A program made the position numbers and the translations under genes. A stretch of 5,287 nt of DNA from Thermoleophilaceae bacterium (GTDB lineage Bacteria > Actinomycetota > Thermoleophilia > Solirubrobacterales > Thermoleophilaceae). The stretch covers positions 1-5,287 of the forward strand of contig JACCZR010000073.1 of the NCBI GenBank assembly GCA_013695855.1. Direction: 5' to 3'. The notes under the pieces are model-generated. The model saw only the letters and a program-made list of their open reading frames with translations, did no database searches and had not been told where the DNA came from. Positions 1-5,287 of this stretch are shown here, one piece after another; position 1 is the first letter of the stretch, and each line of letters starts with the position of its first letter.

Positions 1-1
1 C

Positions 2-121
2 GAGATCGAAAGCGAGTCCGGCCGCCAGTTCTGTCCGGCGGCCGCGGCCGCGCTGCTCGAGGCGTTGCGGGCAGAGAGGGCGGAGGGCCACGGGTCGGCG
101 AAAGCCGGCGGCGCGGCCTGA
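2..121 (+). CDS. C-terminal fragment of an HD-GYP-like phosphohydrolase (partial)
   Basis: This is the 3' end of a gene that starts before the window; 39 codons are visible, ending in TGA at 119-121. The peptide begins EIESESGRQFCPAAAAALLE and ends in an alanine/glycine-rich tail. The pattern E-(I/L)-x4-G-x-Q-F-x-P followed by an amphipathic helix is typical of the last helix of HD-GYP domains, which usually read 'G-T-Q-F-D-P-x-V-V'. HD-GYP proteins hydrolyse cyclic-di-GMP or related nucleotides and are often fused to receiver or other sensor domains. The catalytic HD and GYP motifs lie outside the window, so activity cannot be judged. The usual Asp after Phe is Cys here. Third codon positions are strongly G/C, which supports real coding. 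It converges on the asparagine synthetase gene, with about 107 bases between the two stops. Another HD-superfamily phosphohydrolase is possible. Confidence 0.55.
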   Translation, partial: EIESESGRQFCPAAAAALLEALRAERAEGHGSAKAGGAA

Positions 122-168
122 CGCGACCCGGGTGAAGTAGGCACTGGAATTCTCGAGCGGCGACGGAC

Positions 169-183
169 GACACGATCGGTGTC
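169..183. terminator. Possible weak hairpin between convergent genes
   Basis: GACAC (169-173) and GTGTC (179-183) form a 5-base-pair stem around the loop GATCG. It lies between the stop of the plus-strand fragment and the stop of the minus-strand asparagine synthetase, where a terminator serving both would be expected. The stem is short and has no T-tract on either side, so this is a weak candidate. Nothing else in the 122-228 gap stands out. Confidence 0.2.
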
Positions 184-228
184 AGTCAGCCACAGCGAGA
201 CAGGGCGGCGGAGAAAGCGACCAGCTGG

Positions 229-1746
229 TCAGGCCGTGGCGAAGCGCGTGAGCGTCTGGCCCACCTGCACGCCCGGCAGGGCCTCCCGGAAGATCCGCAG
301 GTAGGCCAGCTCCTCTCGCGTGCGCACGGGAGGATCGAGGAGGTCCTTCTCGGCTTCGAGCTCCTCCTCGCTGATGCTCGACTCGAAGACCTCCTTGAGC
401 ACATCCGAGGCGCCCGAGCCGTCGCCGAACTGCTCCTTGCCCCGCCACAGCAGGTCCTCGGGTAGCCAGCCGTCAAAGGCCTCGCGCAGCAGGCGCTTCT
501 CGGGGTCGTCGGGGCCGGTCACCTTCCAGGCGGCGGGTAGGCCGACGGCGTAGGCGATCACCTCGCGGTCGAGGAAGGGAACGCGGGCCTCGAGGCCGTG
601 GGCCATGGTCACCCGGTCGGCGCGCTGGAGGTTGAGCCCGTGCAGCGCCTCCACGGTGCGCACGATCTCGTCGTGCAGGCCGCCCTCTTCGATGTGCTTG
701 TGCAGGTAGTCGTAGCCGGCGAACAGCTCGTCGGCGCCCTCGCCGGTGAGCACCACCTTCACGTGCTCGACCGTCATCTCGGCCAGCAGGTAGTTGGGCA
801 CCGCGCTGCGCACCAGCGAGGGATCGAAGTGCTCGATGGCGCGCACCACGTCGGGCACGACCTGGACGGCCTCCTCGGCGGTGTATACGCGCTCGTAGTG
901 CTCGGAGCCGATGTGTTCGGCCACGCGGCGAGCGGCGATGATGTCCGAGCTGCCCGCGGTGCCGACGGCGAACGTCTTCAGCTGCTCGCCCTCCTCTACC
1001 GCCAGCTTGGCGGCGATGGCCGCGATCAGGCTCGAGTCCAGGCCGCCGGAGAGGAAGACGCCCACGGGGACGTCGCCCATGAGCTGGCGGCGTACGGACT
1101 GCATGAGGATCTCACGGGTCTCGACGCGGTCACCGGGCGAGGGGGGGCGCTGCTCGCCCTCGGCGGCCTCGCGCCCGTCGACCGGCACGGCGTCGGCGAA
1201 GCGATCGAGCCCGCCCTCGGGCGTCCACTGGTGACCGGGTGGGAAGGCCTCGACCTCGGGCAACAGCTCGGGGGGGAAGGCGCCGATCTCCGAGGCGAAC
1301 ACGACCTTCTCGCCGTCACGGGCCCAGTAGAGGGGCTTGATGCCGACAGGGTCGCGCGCCGCGATGAACGTGCCGTCCTCGGCGGCCGCCAGGAACGCGA
1401 ACATCCCCTCGAGCTCGTCCAGCGCGTGAGGCCCCCGCTCGCGCAGCAGGTGCAGGGCCACCTCGTTGTCCGAGCGCGTCAGGTAGGGCGCATTGTCCAG
1501 GGTCAAGCGCACGTCCTCGTGGTTGTAGACCTCGCCGTTGCCCACCAGCCACAGGCCGGAGTCCTCACCGCCCAGGGGCTGGCGCCCCGACTCCACGTCG
1601 ACGATCGACAGGCGCGTGTGGCCGAGCCTGCTCCCGTTCACGCTCACCGAGCCCCGGTCGTCGGGGCCGCGATGGGACACGCGACCGAGCATGGCTTCGA
1701 ACTCCTCGGGGGTGAGCGCCCCGTGCGATCCGACTATTCCGCACAT
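229..1746 (-). CDS. asnB: Asparagine synthetase, glutamine-hydrolysing (AsnB)
   Basis: The 505-residue cytosolic enzyme makes asparagine from aspartate, ATP and glutamine. It starts MCGIVG, so Cys2 is the class II glutaminase nucleophile once Met is removed; this fixes the ATG at 1746. Glutaminase motifs are RGPDD (26-30), R45 in TRLSIVD, NGEVYN (70-75), SDNEV (92-96) and DPVGIKPLY (132-140). After a charged Pro/Gly linker (about 185-207) comes the synthetase domain: the ATP-binding PP-loop SGGLDSS (233-239), GEGADELFAGY (335-345, usually GEGSDE in this family), ARVPFLD (387-393) and KEQFGDG (437-443). The order and spacing match E. coli AsnB, but it is about 50 residues shorter because the variable C-terminal tail is missing; all catalytic motifs are present. 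The start lies 4 bases after the nitrilase stop with only a weak ribosome binding site, so coupled translation is likely. A specialised amide ligase of the same fold is the main alternative; the close E. coli AsnB-like motifs argue for true asparagine synthesis. Confidence 0.93.
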   Translation of the reverse strand: MCGIVGSHGALTPEEFEAMLGRVSHRGPDDRGSVSVNGSRLGHTRLSIVDVESGRQPLGGEDSGLWLVGNGEVYNHEDVRLTLDNAPYLTRSDNEVALHLLRERGPHALDELEGMFAFLAAAEDGTFIAARDPVGIKPLYWARDGEKVVFASEIGAFPPELLPEVEAFPPGHQWTPEGGLDRFADAVPVDGREAAEGEQRPPSPGDRVETREILMQSVRRQLMGDVPVGVFLSGGLDSSLIAAIAAKLAVEEGEQLKTFAVGTAGSSDIIAARRVAEHIGSEHYERVYTAEEAVQVVPDVVRAIEHFDPSLVRSAVPNYLLAEMTVEHVKVVLTGEGADELFAGYDYLHKHIEEGGLHDEIVRTVEALHGLNLQRADRVTMAHGLEARVPFLDREVIAYAVGLPAAWKVTGPDDPEKRLLREAFDGWLPEDLLWRGKEQFGDGSGASDVLKEVFESSISEEELEAEKDLLDPPVRTREELAYLRIFREALPGVQVGQTLTRFATA

Positions 1747-1750
1747 AGAT

Positions 1751-2617
1751 CTAGCCTAGAGCCGCGTAAGCCTGGGGCCGGCGGTCGCCCAGGTGCGAGA
1801 TGCGGGTGCGCTCGGTGTTCAGGACGGCCTGGGTGTCCACGTTCGCGACCGCCACGCCCCTGCGCGAGCGGGTGGTTGCCAGGACGTTGCCGTCGGGGCT
1901 GACCACCTTGGCCTGGCCCGGGAAGCGCAGGCGCCCGAGCTTGCCCACCTGGTTGGCCGACACCCACACGACCTGGTTCTCCACCGCGCGCGCCTGGTCG
2001 AGCACGTTGAAGTGGCGTGTCTGCAGGTCGCGGCCGAGCCGGCGGGTGTTGGCCTCCCGGCAGGCCGGCCACGCGGCCATCGAGGCGATGATCTCCGCGC
2101 CGTCGAGCGACAGCTTCCGGGCGGCCTCGGGGAAGACCTTGTCGTAGCAGAGCAGCATGCCCAGGCGGCCTACCGGCGTGTCGAAGGCCTCGAAGTCGCC
2201 GCCCGAGAGGAAGACCCCGCGCTCTGCGGGGGGGATGTGGACCTTGCGGTGGTGGCCGAGCACCCCGTCTCCGCTCAGGCAGATCGCGCTCGAGTAGACG
2301 CCGCCACCCAGCGCGGCCTCGGTGTAGCCGACGCACACGACCGTCTCGCCGGCGATTCGGCGCAACCGCTCGACGTGGGGGCCGTCGCGCTCCAGCGCAG
2401 GGACCGGACCCACCAAGTCGATCATCCCCGGGACCTTGGGCTCGTAGAGGTAGCCGCCCACCGCGGACTCCGGGAGCACCACGAGGCGCGCCCCCCGCGA
2501 GCGGGCGCGGGTCACGATGCTGTCGATCCGCTCGAGCGAGCGGTCGACATCCCGGCCGAAGCAGTCGGCCACCGCCGCCACGGCCAGGCCGCCACGAGCT
2601 GAGCGATTTCCGAACAC
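1751..2617 (-). CDS. Nitrilase-superfamily carbon-nitrogen hydrolase
   Basis: This cytosolic hydrolase acts on a C-N bond (amide, carbamoyl or nitrile). In numbering from the GTG at 2617 (288 residues), the triad is complete: Glu50 in VVLPES, Lys125 in HHRKVHIPP and Cys157 in GMLLCYD, with the helper Glu132 after the lysine. Other family signs are FDTPVGRLGMLLCYDKVFPE (145-164) and RAVENQVVWVSANQVG (210-225). The open frame runs upstream to a GTG at 2725, but those extra codons are poorly coding: about 20 of the first 46 end in A or T, against almost none afterwards. The family fold should begin near LAVAAV, so 2617 is preferred; GTG at 2581 is also possible. None has a strong ribosome binding site. 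It is the first gene of a pair with asnB. The substrate is unknown; omega-amidase, aliphatic amidase and carbamoyl-amine amidase are all possible, and the asnB link favours an amide of nitrogen metabolism only by inference. Confidence 0.85.
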   Translation of the reverse strand: MFGNRSARGGLAVAAVADCFGRDVDRSLERIDSIVTRARSRGARLVVLPESAVGGYLYEPKVPGMIDLVGPVPALERDGPHVERLRRIAGETVVCVGYTEAALGGGVYSSAICLSGDGVLGHHRKVHIPPAERGVFLSGGDFEAFDTPVGRLGMLLCYDKVFPEAARKLSLDGAEIIASMAAWPACREANTRRLGRDLQTRHFNVLDQARAVENQVVWVSANQVGKLGRLRFPGQAKVVSPDGNVLATTRSRRGVAVANVDTQAVLNTERTRISHLGDRRPQAYAALG

Positions 2618-2629
2618 GTCTGAATGTTG

Positions 2630-2662
2630 CCCAGGGCGGGGCGTTCGGCCTTTGGCCCTGGG
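2630..2662. repeat. Inverted repeat upstream of the nitrilase gene
   Basis: CCCAGGGC (2630-2637) and GCCCTGGG (2655-2662) form a perfect 8-base-pair stem around a 17-base loop. A second, smaller stem GGCC-TTT-GGCC (2647-2657) shares part of it. It lies 13 bases before the preferred nitrilase start at 2617, in a stretch with weak coding character. It could be an operator or a leader hairpin of the nitrilase-asnB transcript. In such GC-rich DNA an 8-base stem with a long loop can also arise by chance. Confidence 0.35.
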
Positions 2663-2718
2663 TCCAAGATCGGGCGCCGGGCCTTCGACAACCTGTCGAG
2701 CCATGCGCGCGAACGCAC

Positions 2719-2747
2719 TTGACACATCTAGTGAGTGAGTGCAGACT
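2719..2747 (+). promoter_or_regulatory. Probable tetR promoter
   Basis: A perfect TTGACA -35 box (2719-2724) is followed by a 17-base spacer and CAGACT (2742-2747), which keeps the A and final T most important in actinobacterial -10 boxes. Transcription would start near 2754, about 6 bases before the ATG at 2760, giving an almost leaderless message. The -10 sits inside the operator palindrome, so a bound repressor would block it. No transcript data exist here; this is read from sequence alone. Confidence 0.5.
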
Positions 2748-2752
2748 CACAC
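2732..2752. promoter_or_regulatory. Operator site 1 (tetR promoter)
   Basis: TGAGT (2736-2740), a 4-base spacer GCAG and ACTCA (2745-2749) form a palindrome, extended on the right by CAC. One extra base pairs on each side (G2735 with C2750), giving GTGAGT-N4-ACTCAC. A second overlapping TGAGT half-site begins at 2732. The same TGAGT-N4-ACTCACAC arrangement recurs before the exporter gene. It covers the -10 of the tetR promoter and faces the divergent nitrilase gene, so it may affect both directions. Assignment to the adjacent TetR protein is inferred from position. Confidence 0.6.
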
Positions 2753-2759
2753 CCACCCG

Positions 2760-3329
2760 ATGGCCGCCTCCTCCACCACCAGGGTGCTCTCGACCGCCGA
2801 CGAGCGGCGGGAGTCGCTGCTCGACGCGGCCATGCCGGTGTTCGCCGAGCGCGGGTACCACGCCGCCCCGACGCTGGAGATCGCCAAGGCCGCGGGCATA
2901 TCGCAGGCCTACGTCTTCCGGCTGTTCCCGACCAAGGCGGAGCTCTTCGCGGCGGTCTGCTCCCGGGCGCGCGAGCGGATGATCGACACGTTCCGCGCCG
3001 CCGCGAAGCGCGCGCGAGCGAACGATCTGGCTCCGTTGGCCGAGATGGGGAACGCGTACGGGGAGCTCCTGGAGAGCGACCGTGACGTGCTCTTGATTCA
3101 GCTGCACTCGCAGGTGACCTCGGGCGCCGAGCCGTTGGTGCGCGAGGCGATGCAGCGGACCTTCCGCGAGCTGTACGCGCTCGTGGCCGCCGAGTCCGGC
3201 GCCGGCGAGGAGGAGCTGAGGGGCTGGTTCGCCCACGGGATGCTTTGCAACGTCATGGCGGCCATCGGCGCCGAGGACCTCGACGAGACCTGGGCCAGGA
3301 CGCTCACCGGCGACGTCAAGGGCTGCTAG
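2760..3329 (+). CDS. TetR-family transcriptional repressor
   Basis: The 189-residue DNA-binding regulator probably represses itself and the exporter next door until a ligand binds. The N-terminal domain starts near residue 14 (DERRESLLDAAMPVFAERGY). Its helix-turn-helix spans about 38-63: TLEIAKAAGISQAYVFRLF followed by the TetR signature PTKAELF. The rest is a helical ligand and dimer domain, with the late segment GWFAHGMLCNVMAAIG (about 155-170) typical of many actinobacterial TetR proteins. The ligand-binding part diverges too fast to reveal the ligand. The frame is open to a GTG at 2739, but that codon lies inside the operator and before the predicted transcript start, so ATG 2760 is preferred although it has no clear ribosome binding site. 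The gene ends 63 bases before the exporter, same strand. Confidence 0.88.
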   Translation: MAASSTTRVLSTADERRESLLDAAMPVFAERGYHAAPTLEIAKAAGISQAYVFRLFPTKAELFAAVCSRARERMIDTFRAAAKRARANDLAPLAEMGNAYGELLESDRDVLLIQLHSQVTSGAEPLVREAMQRTFRELYALVAAESGAGEEELRGWFAHGMLCNVMAAIGAEDLDETWARTLTGDVKGC

Positions 3330-3355
3330 TCGTCCTCTCTTTTTTACCGCAACGA

Positions 3356-3372
3356 TGAGTAATCACTCACAC
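3356..3372. promoter_or_regulatory. Operator site 2 (before the MFS exporter)
   Basis: TGAGT (3356-3360), spacer AATC and ACTCA (3365-3369) form the same palindrome as operator site 1, and the right half is again followed by CAC. Spacer bases differ between the two copies while the half-sites are identical, as expected for a protein-recognised site. It sits 21 to 37 bases before the exporter ATG, in the only A/T-rich gap of the window. A possible -35 is TTTACC (3343-3348), but no convincing -10 is seen, so the exact promoter is unclear. Confidence 0.6.
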
Positions 3373-3374
3373 AC

Positions 3375-3382
3375 AGAAAGGA
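3375..3382 (+). promoter_or_regulatory. Ribosome binding site of the MFS exporter
   Basis: AGAAAGGA contains AAAGGA, 10 bases before the ATG at 3393. The in-frame ATG four codons later, at 3405, would be 22 bases away, so this site decides the start at 3393. It begins just 3 bases after operator site 2. Confidence 0.65.
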
Positions 3383-3392
3383 ACACGAAGCG

Positions 3393-4823
3393 ATGAGCTC
3401 ACCAATGACGAAACGCGCCGGCTGGACACTGGCGCTCGCGGGCGCGGGCCTGTTCATGACCGCGCTGGACAACCTGGTGGTGGGGGTCGCGCTTCCCTCC
3501 ATCCGGGCCGACCTCGGCGGCTCCATCGAGTCTCTGGAGTGGACGGTGAACGCCTACACGCTGGCCTTCGCAGTGCTGCTGATCACCGGAGCCGCCCTGG
3601 GCGATCGCTTCGGGCGCAAGCGCATGTTCATCGCCGGCATGGGCCTGTTCACCTTCGCGAGCGCCCTCGCCGCTCTCTCGCCCTCGATCGAGGCACTGAT
3701 CGCGGCCCGCGCGCTACAAGGTGTGGGCGCGGCCATCGTGACGCCGCTCACGCTCACGCTGGTCAGCGAGGCCTTCCCGCCCGATCGCCGCGCTGCGGCG
3801 CTGGGCATCTGGGGCGGGATCAGCGGCCTCGGCGTGGCGCTCGGCCCGTTCGTGGGCGGAGCGGTCGTGGAGGGGATCGCCTGGCAGTGGGTGTTCTGGA
3901 TCAACGTCCCGATCGGGCTCGTGCTGATCCCGCTCGCTGTGAAGATGCTCAGCGAGTCGCACGGCCCCGACCGCGAGCTGGACCTGCGCGGCCTCGCGCT
4001 CGCCGGCGCCGGGCTGTTCGGCCTCACCTTCGGGATCGTGCGCGGCGAGGCGTTGGGGTGGACGAGCCCGATCGTGGTCGGATCGCTGGGCCTGGGCGTG
4101 GCGGTGCTGGCGGCTTTCGTGGCCCACGAGCGGAGCAGCCGGGCGCCCATGCTCCCGTTGCGCTTCTTCCGCTCCCGCGCGTTCAGCGCCACCAACGGCC
4201 TGTCGTTCGCGATGTTCTTCGGGACCTTCGGGGCGATCTTCCTGCTGAGTCAGTTCTTCCAGACCGCGCAGGGCCTCGGGCCGTTCGAGGCCGGCCTGCG
4301 GACCCTTCCCTGGACCGGGATGCCGATGCTGGTGGCCCCGCTGGCGGGCCTGCTGATGGCGCGGGTGGGCACACGCCCGCTCATGGCCGCGGGCCTGGCG
4401 CTGCAAGCGGTGGGCCTGGGCTGGGTCGCGCTCGTTGCCGCCCCGGGCACCCCGTTCGTGGACCTGATCCCCCCGTTCGTGCTCGCCGGCACCGGGATGG
4501 CGCTTGTGTTCCCCACCGCGGCGGAGACCGTGCTGGCCTCGGTCCGCCGCTCGGAGGCGGGCAAGGCCTCGGGTGCAAACAACGCCGTGCGAGAGATCGG
4601 CGGCGTGATGGGGGTGGCGGTGCTGGCGTCGGTGTTCACCGCCAACGGCGGCTACTCGAGCCCGCAGGCGTTCACCGACGGCGTGGTGGCCGCGCTGCCC
4701 GTCGCGGTCGTGGTGCTCACGGTGGGCGCAGTGCTGGCGCTCTTGGTGCCGGGCCGAGGGCAAGTCGCCCCACCGATTGAGGCCACCTCCGTGGGCAAGC
4801 ACGTACCGTCGCCCGCGGCCTGA
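3393..4823 (+). CDS. MFS multidrug exporter, DHA2 (EmrB/QacA-like) family, 14 helices
   Basis: The 476-residue inner-membrane protein should export drugs or other small molecules using the proton gradient. Hydrophobicity gives about 14 membrane helices, roughly 12-34, 50-70, 78-96, 101-123, 136-158, 165-185, 198-216, 226-246, 266-288, 300-322, 328-350, 357-381, 400-418 and 430-453. Motifs appear in order: acidic D26 in helix 1 (ALDNLVVGVALPSI, 24-37), motif A GDRFGRKR (70-77), motif B around R106 (ARALQGVGAAIVTP), and antiporter motif C GLGVALGPFVGG (145-156) followed by WQWVFWINVPIG (164-175). Length and motif C fit DHA2 exporters and argue against a 12-helix importer. It has no EmrA-type partner in view, as expected for a monoderm-style pump. 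The operator before it makes the neighbouring TetR its likely repressor. The substrate is unknown; antibiotic export is plausible but unproven. Confidence 0.92.
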   Translation: MSSPMTKRAGWTLALAGAGLFMTALDNLVVGVALPSIRADLGGSIESLEWTVNAYTLAFAVLLITGAALGDRFGRKRMFIAGMGLFTFASALAALSPSIEALIAARALQGVGAAIVTPLTLTLVSEAFPPDRRAAALGIWGGISGLGVALGPFVGGAVVEGIAWQWVFWINVPIGLVLIPLAVKMLSESHGPDRELDLRGLALAGAGLFGLTFGIVRGEALGWTSPIVVGSLGLGVAVLAAFVAHERSSRAPMLPLRFFRSRAFSATNGLSFAMFFGTFGAIFLLSQFFQTAQGLGPFEAGLRTLPWTGMPMLVAPLAGLLMARVGTRPLMAAGLALQAVGLGWVALVAAPGTPFVDLIPPFVLAGTGMALVFPTAAETVLASVRRSEAGKASGANNAVREIGGVMGVAVLASVFTANGGYSSPQAFTDGVVAALPVAVVVLTVGAVLALLVPGRGQVAPPIEATSVGKHVPSPAA

Positions 4824-4848
4824 GGCGGTCGTTACCTTCGGATGGTGG

Positions 4849-4888
4849 CCGAGGGCACGCGCAGCGGGGGGTTCGAGCGCCCCCTCGG
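4849..4888 (+). terminator. Possible terminator or competing hairpins after the exporter
   Basis: Two mutually exclusive stems share bases here. CCGAGGG (4849-4855) pairs with CCCTCGG (4882-4888) over a 26-base loop, and GGGGG (4867-4871) pairs with CCCCC (4880-4884) over 8 bases. The position, 25 bases after the exporter stop and before the csbD promoter, suits a terminator. There is no T-tract, as is common in high-GC actinobacteria, but chance pairing is also easy in this composition. Confidence 0.3.
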
Positions 4889-4915
4889 GCTGGTCCCGCG
4901 CGGCCGGCAGAGATC

Positions 4916-4940
4916 GTTTCCATCGGAGCTCTGGCGGGTA
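4916..4940 (+). promoter_or_regulatory. Sigma-B/SigF-type stress promoter of the csbD-like gene
   Basis: GTTT (4916-4919) and GGGTA (4936-4940) are separated by 16 bases. This matches the general-stress promoter pattern GTTT-N(about 14-17)-GGGTA known for Bacillus sigma-B and actinobacterial SigF/SigB. Transcription would start near 4947, leaving a leader of about 35 bases before the ATG at 4981. CsbD is a known sigma-B regulon member in Bacillus subtilis, so sequence and gene function agree. Confidence 0.6.
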
Positions 4941-4943
4941 GGT

Positions 4944-4960
4944 TCGGGGGAGTACCCCGA
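4944..4960 (+). promoter_or_regulatory. Hairpin in the csbD leader
   Basis: TCGGGG (4944-4949) and CCCCGA (4955-4960) form a perfect 6-base-pair stem around the loop GAGTA. It ends 3 bases before the ribosome binding site AGGAG (4964-4968) and starts close to the predicted transcript start. It could stabilise the message's 5' end or tune translation. It does not itself hide the ribosome binding site. An operator role is an alternative. Confidence 0.4.
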
Positions 4961-4980
4961 TTCAGGAGAAGACTGGCCCA

Positions 4981-5169
4981 ATGGGAATCATGGACAAGAT
5001 CACCGGCCGCGCCAAGCAGGCCGCCGGCGGCATCACCGGAAGCGCATCCACCAAACGTCAAGGACGCGACGAGGAGCGCAAGGGCGATGCCAAGGACGAT
5101 CTCGCCAAGAAGCAGGACCAGGCCGACGCCAAGGCCGAAGAGGTTTCGAATCTCGAGCGCAAGACCTGA
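4981..5169 (+). CDS. CsbD-family general stress protein
   Basis: This 62-residue, very hydrophilic protein is rich in Lys, Asp, Ala and Glu, and has no Cys, Trp or Tyr. It opens MGIMDKITGRAKQAAGGITG, the hallmark of the CsbD family (D-K-I-x-G-x-A-K-Q-x-x-G-x-I), and then has a second, more acidic half with RKGDAKDDLAKKQDQADAK. CsbD proteins build up in stress and stationary phase, and their biochemical role is unknown; charge and low complexity suggest a flexible or helical cytosolic protein. AGGAG (4964-4968) lies 12 bases before the ATG at 4981; the ATG at 4990 would be 21 bases away, so 4981 is preferred. It has its own stress-type promoter and a hairpin after the stop, so it is probably transcribed alone rather than with the exporter. 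Confidence 0.85.
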   Translation: MGIMDKITGRAKQAAGGITGSASTKRQGRDEERKGDAKDDLAKKQDQADAKAEEVSNLERKT

Positions 5170-5195
5170 GCTGTTCCTGAGGGAGGAGACAGCGA

Positions 5196-5226
5196 CGCGG
5201 CGGCGGCTCACGAAAGGGCCGCCGCG
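5196..5226 (+). terminator. Probable terminator of the csbD-like gene
   Basis: CGCGGCGGC (5196-5204) and GCCGCCGCG (5218-5226) form a perfect 9-base-pair stem with a 13-base loop; a shifted 8-base register (5200-5207) gives a 10-base loop. It starts 27 bases after the csbD stop and is followed by CGTTCTCTC, only a weak pyrimidine run. High-GC actinobacterial terminators often look like this. Confidence 0.6.
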
Positions 5227-5234
5227 CGTTCTCT

Positions 5235-5260
5235 CGCCTGACGTAGGCCGAGGTCAGGCG
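5235..5260. repeat. Second inverted repeat after csbD
   Basis: CGCCTGAC (5235-5242) and GTCAGGCG (5253-5260) pair perfectly over a 10-base loop. It follows the first hairpin by 8 bases. It may be a back-up terminator, or the terminator of a converging gene beyond the window. CGAGGTCAG at 5249-5257 occurs again at 5272-5280, but the window ends before any further structure can be judged. No gene is seen from 5170 to 5287. Confidence 0.45.
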
Positions 5261-5287
5261 CTGTCGTAACACGAGGTCAGCCGGGCC

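Noticed and set aside
147..157. Overlapping EcoRI and XhoI sites, GAATTCTCGAG, resembling a cloning linker.
   Set aside because: Two overlapping six-base sites can occur naturally, no other vector sequence is nearby, and composition does not change across the point.
219..230. Perfect 12-base palindrome GACCAGCTGGTC overlapping the asnB stop codon.
   Set aside because: About one such palindrome is expected by chance in a window of this size, and it has no loop, partner copy or flanking promoter.
1141..1147. Runs of seven G in asnB (also 1270-1276) that might signal a sequencing frameshift.
   Set aside because: The reading frame and family motifs continue correctly on both sides of each run.
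598..1902. A 434-codon plus-strand open frame opposite asnB.
   Set aside because: It is the reverse-strand shadow of a clearly coding gene in high-GC DNA. Its protein is low-complexity and has no recognisable domain.
1734..3236. A 500-codon minus-strand open frame covering both the nitrilase and tetR regions.
   Set aside because: It overlaps two well-supported genes in another frame or strand, and its product is Arg/Pro/Gly-rich with no family motif.
3456..3503. Exporter helix 1 reads DNLVVGVALP instead of the usual D-x-T-V-V-N-V-A-L-P.
   Set aside because: Variants of the D-N-L-V-V type are common among actinobacterial DHA2 exporters, and the acidic residue is kept.

Overview
The window is very GC-rich, with strong G/C preference at third codon positions. 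Its gene types (a DHA2 drug exporter paired with a TetR repressor, a CsbD stress protein behind a sigma-B/SigF-type promoter, an HD-GYP-like tail, AsnB) suggest an actinobacterium. A deep-branching soil lineage such as the Thermoleophilia/Solirubrobacterales is possible, but that is a guess from composition and gene style, with no marker gene behind it. No tRNA, rRNA, CRISPR array, insertion sequence or phage gene is visible.

Layout, left to right. Bases 2-121 are the last 39 codons of a plus-strand gene whose tail resembles HD-GYP-type phosphohydrolases. A gap of about 100 bases follows. Then comes a minus-strand pair, read right to left: a nitrilase-superfamily carbon-nitrogen hydrolase (about 2617-1751) and, 4 bases after its stop, a glutamine-dependent asparagine synthetase (1746-229). 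The spacing implies one transcript and translational coupling. Divergent from this pair and facing right is a TetR-family regulator (2760-3329). It is followed after 63 bases by a 14-helix MFS exporter of the DHA2 (EmrB/QacA-like) family (3393-4823). A 157-base gap then leads to a small CsbD-family protein (4981-5169), with hairpins after it.

The clearest regulatory logic is in the gaps. The same palindrome, TGAGT-N4-ACTCACAC, occurs in the tetR promoter (2736-2752) and again just before the exporter's ribosome binding site (3356-3372). This is the expected pattern for a TetR repressor that controls itself and its pump. The csbD gene has GTTT-N16-GGGTA at 4916-4940, close to the general-stress sigma factor consensus, which fits the family's name ('controlled by sigma B'). 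The nitrilase/asparagine synthetase pair suggests linked amide-nitrogen chemistry, but its substrate cannot be read from sequence.

I see no wholly new system here. The points most worth a second look are the paired operators, the stress promoter with its 5' leader hairpin, and the coupled nitrilase-asnB pair with its doubtful start.
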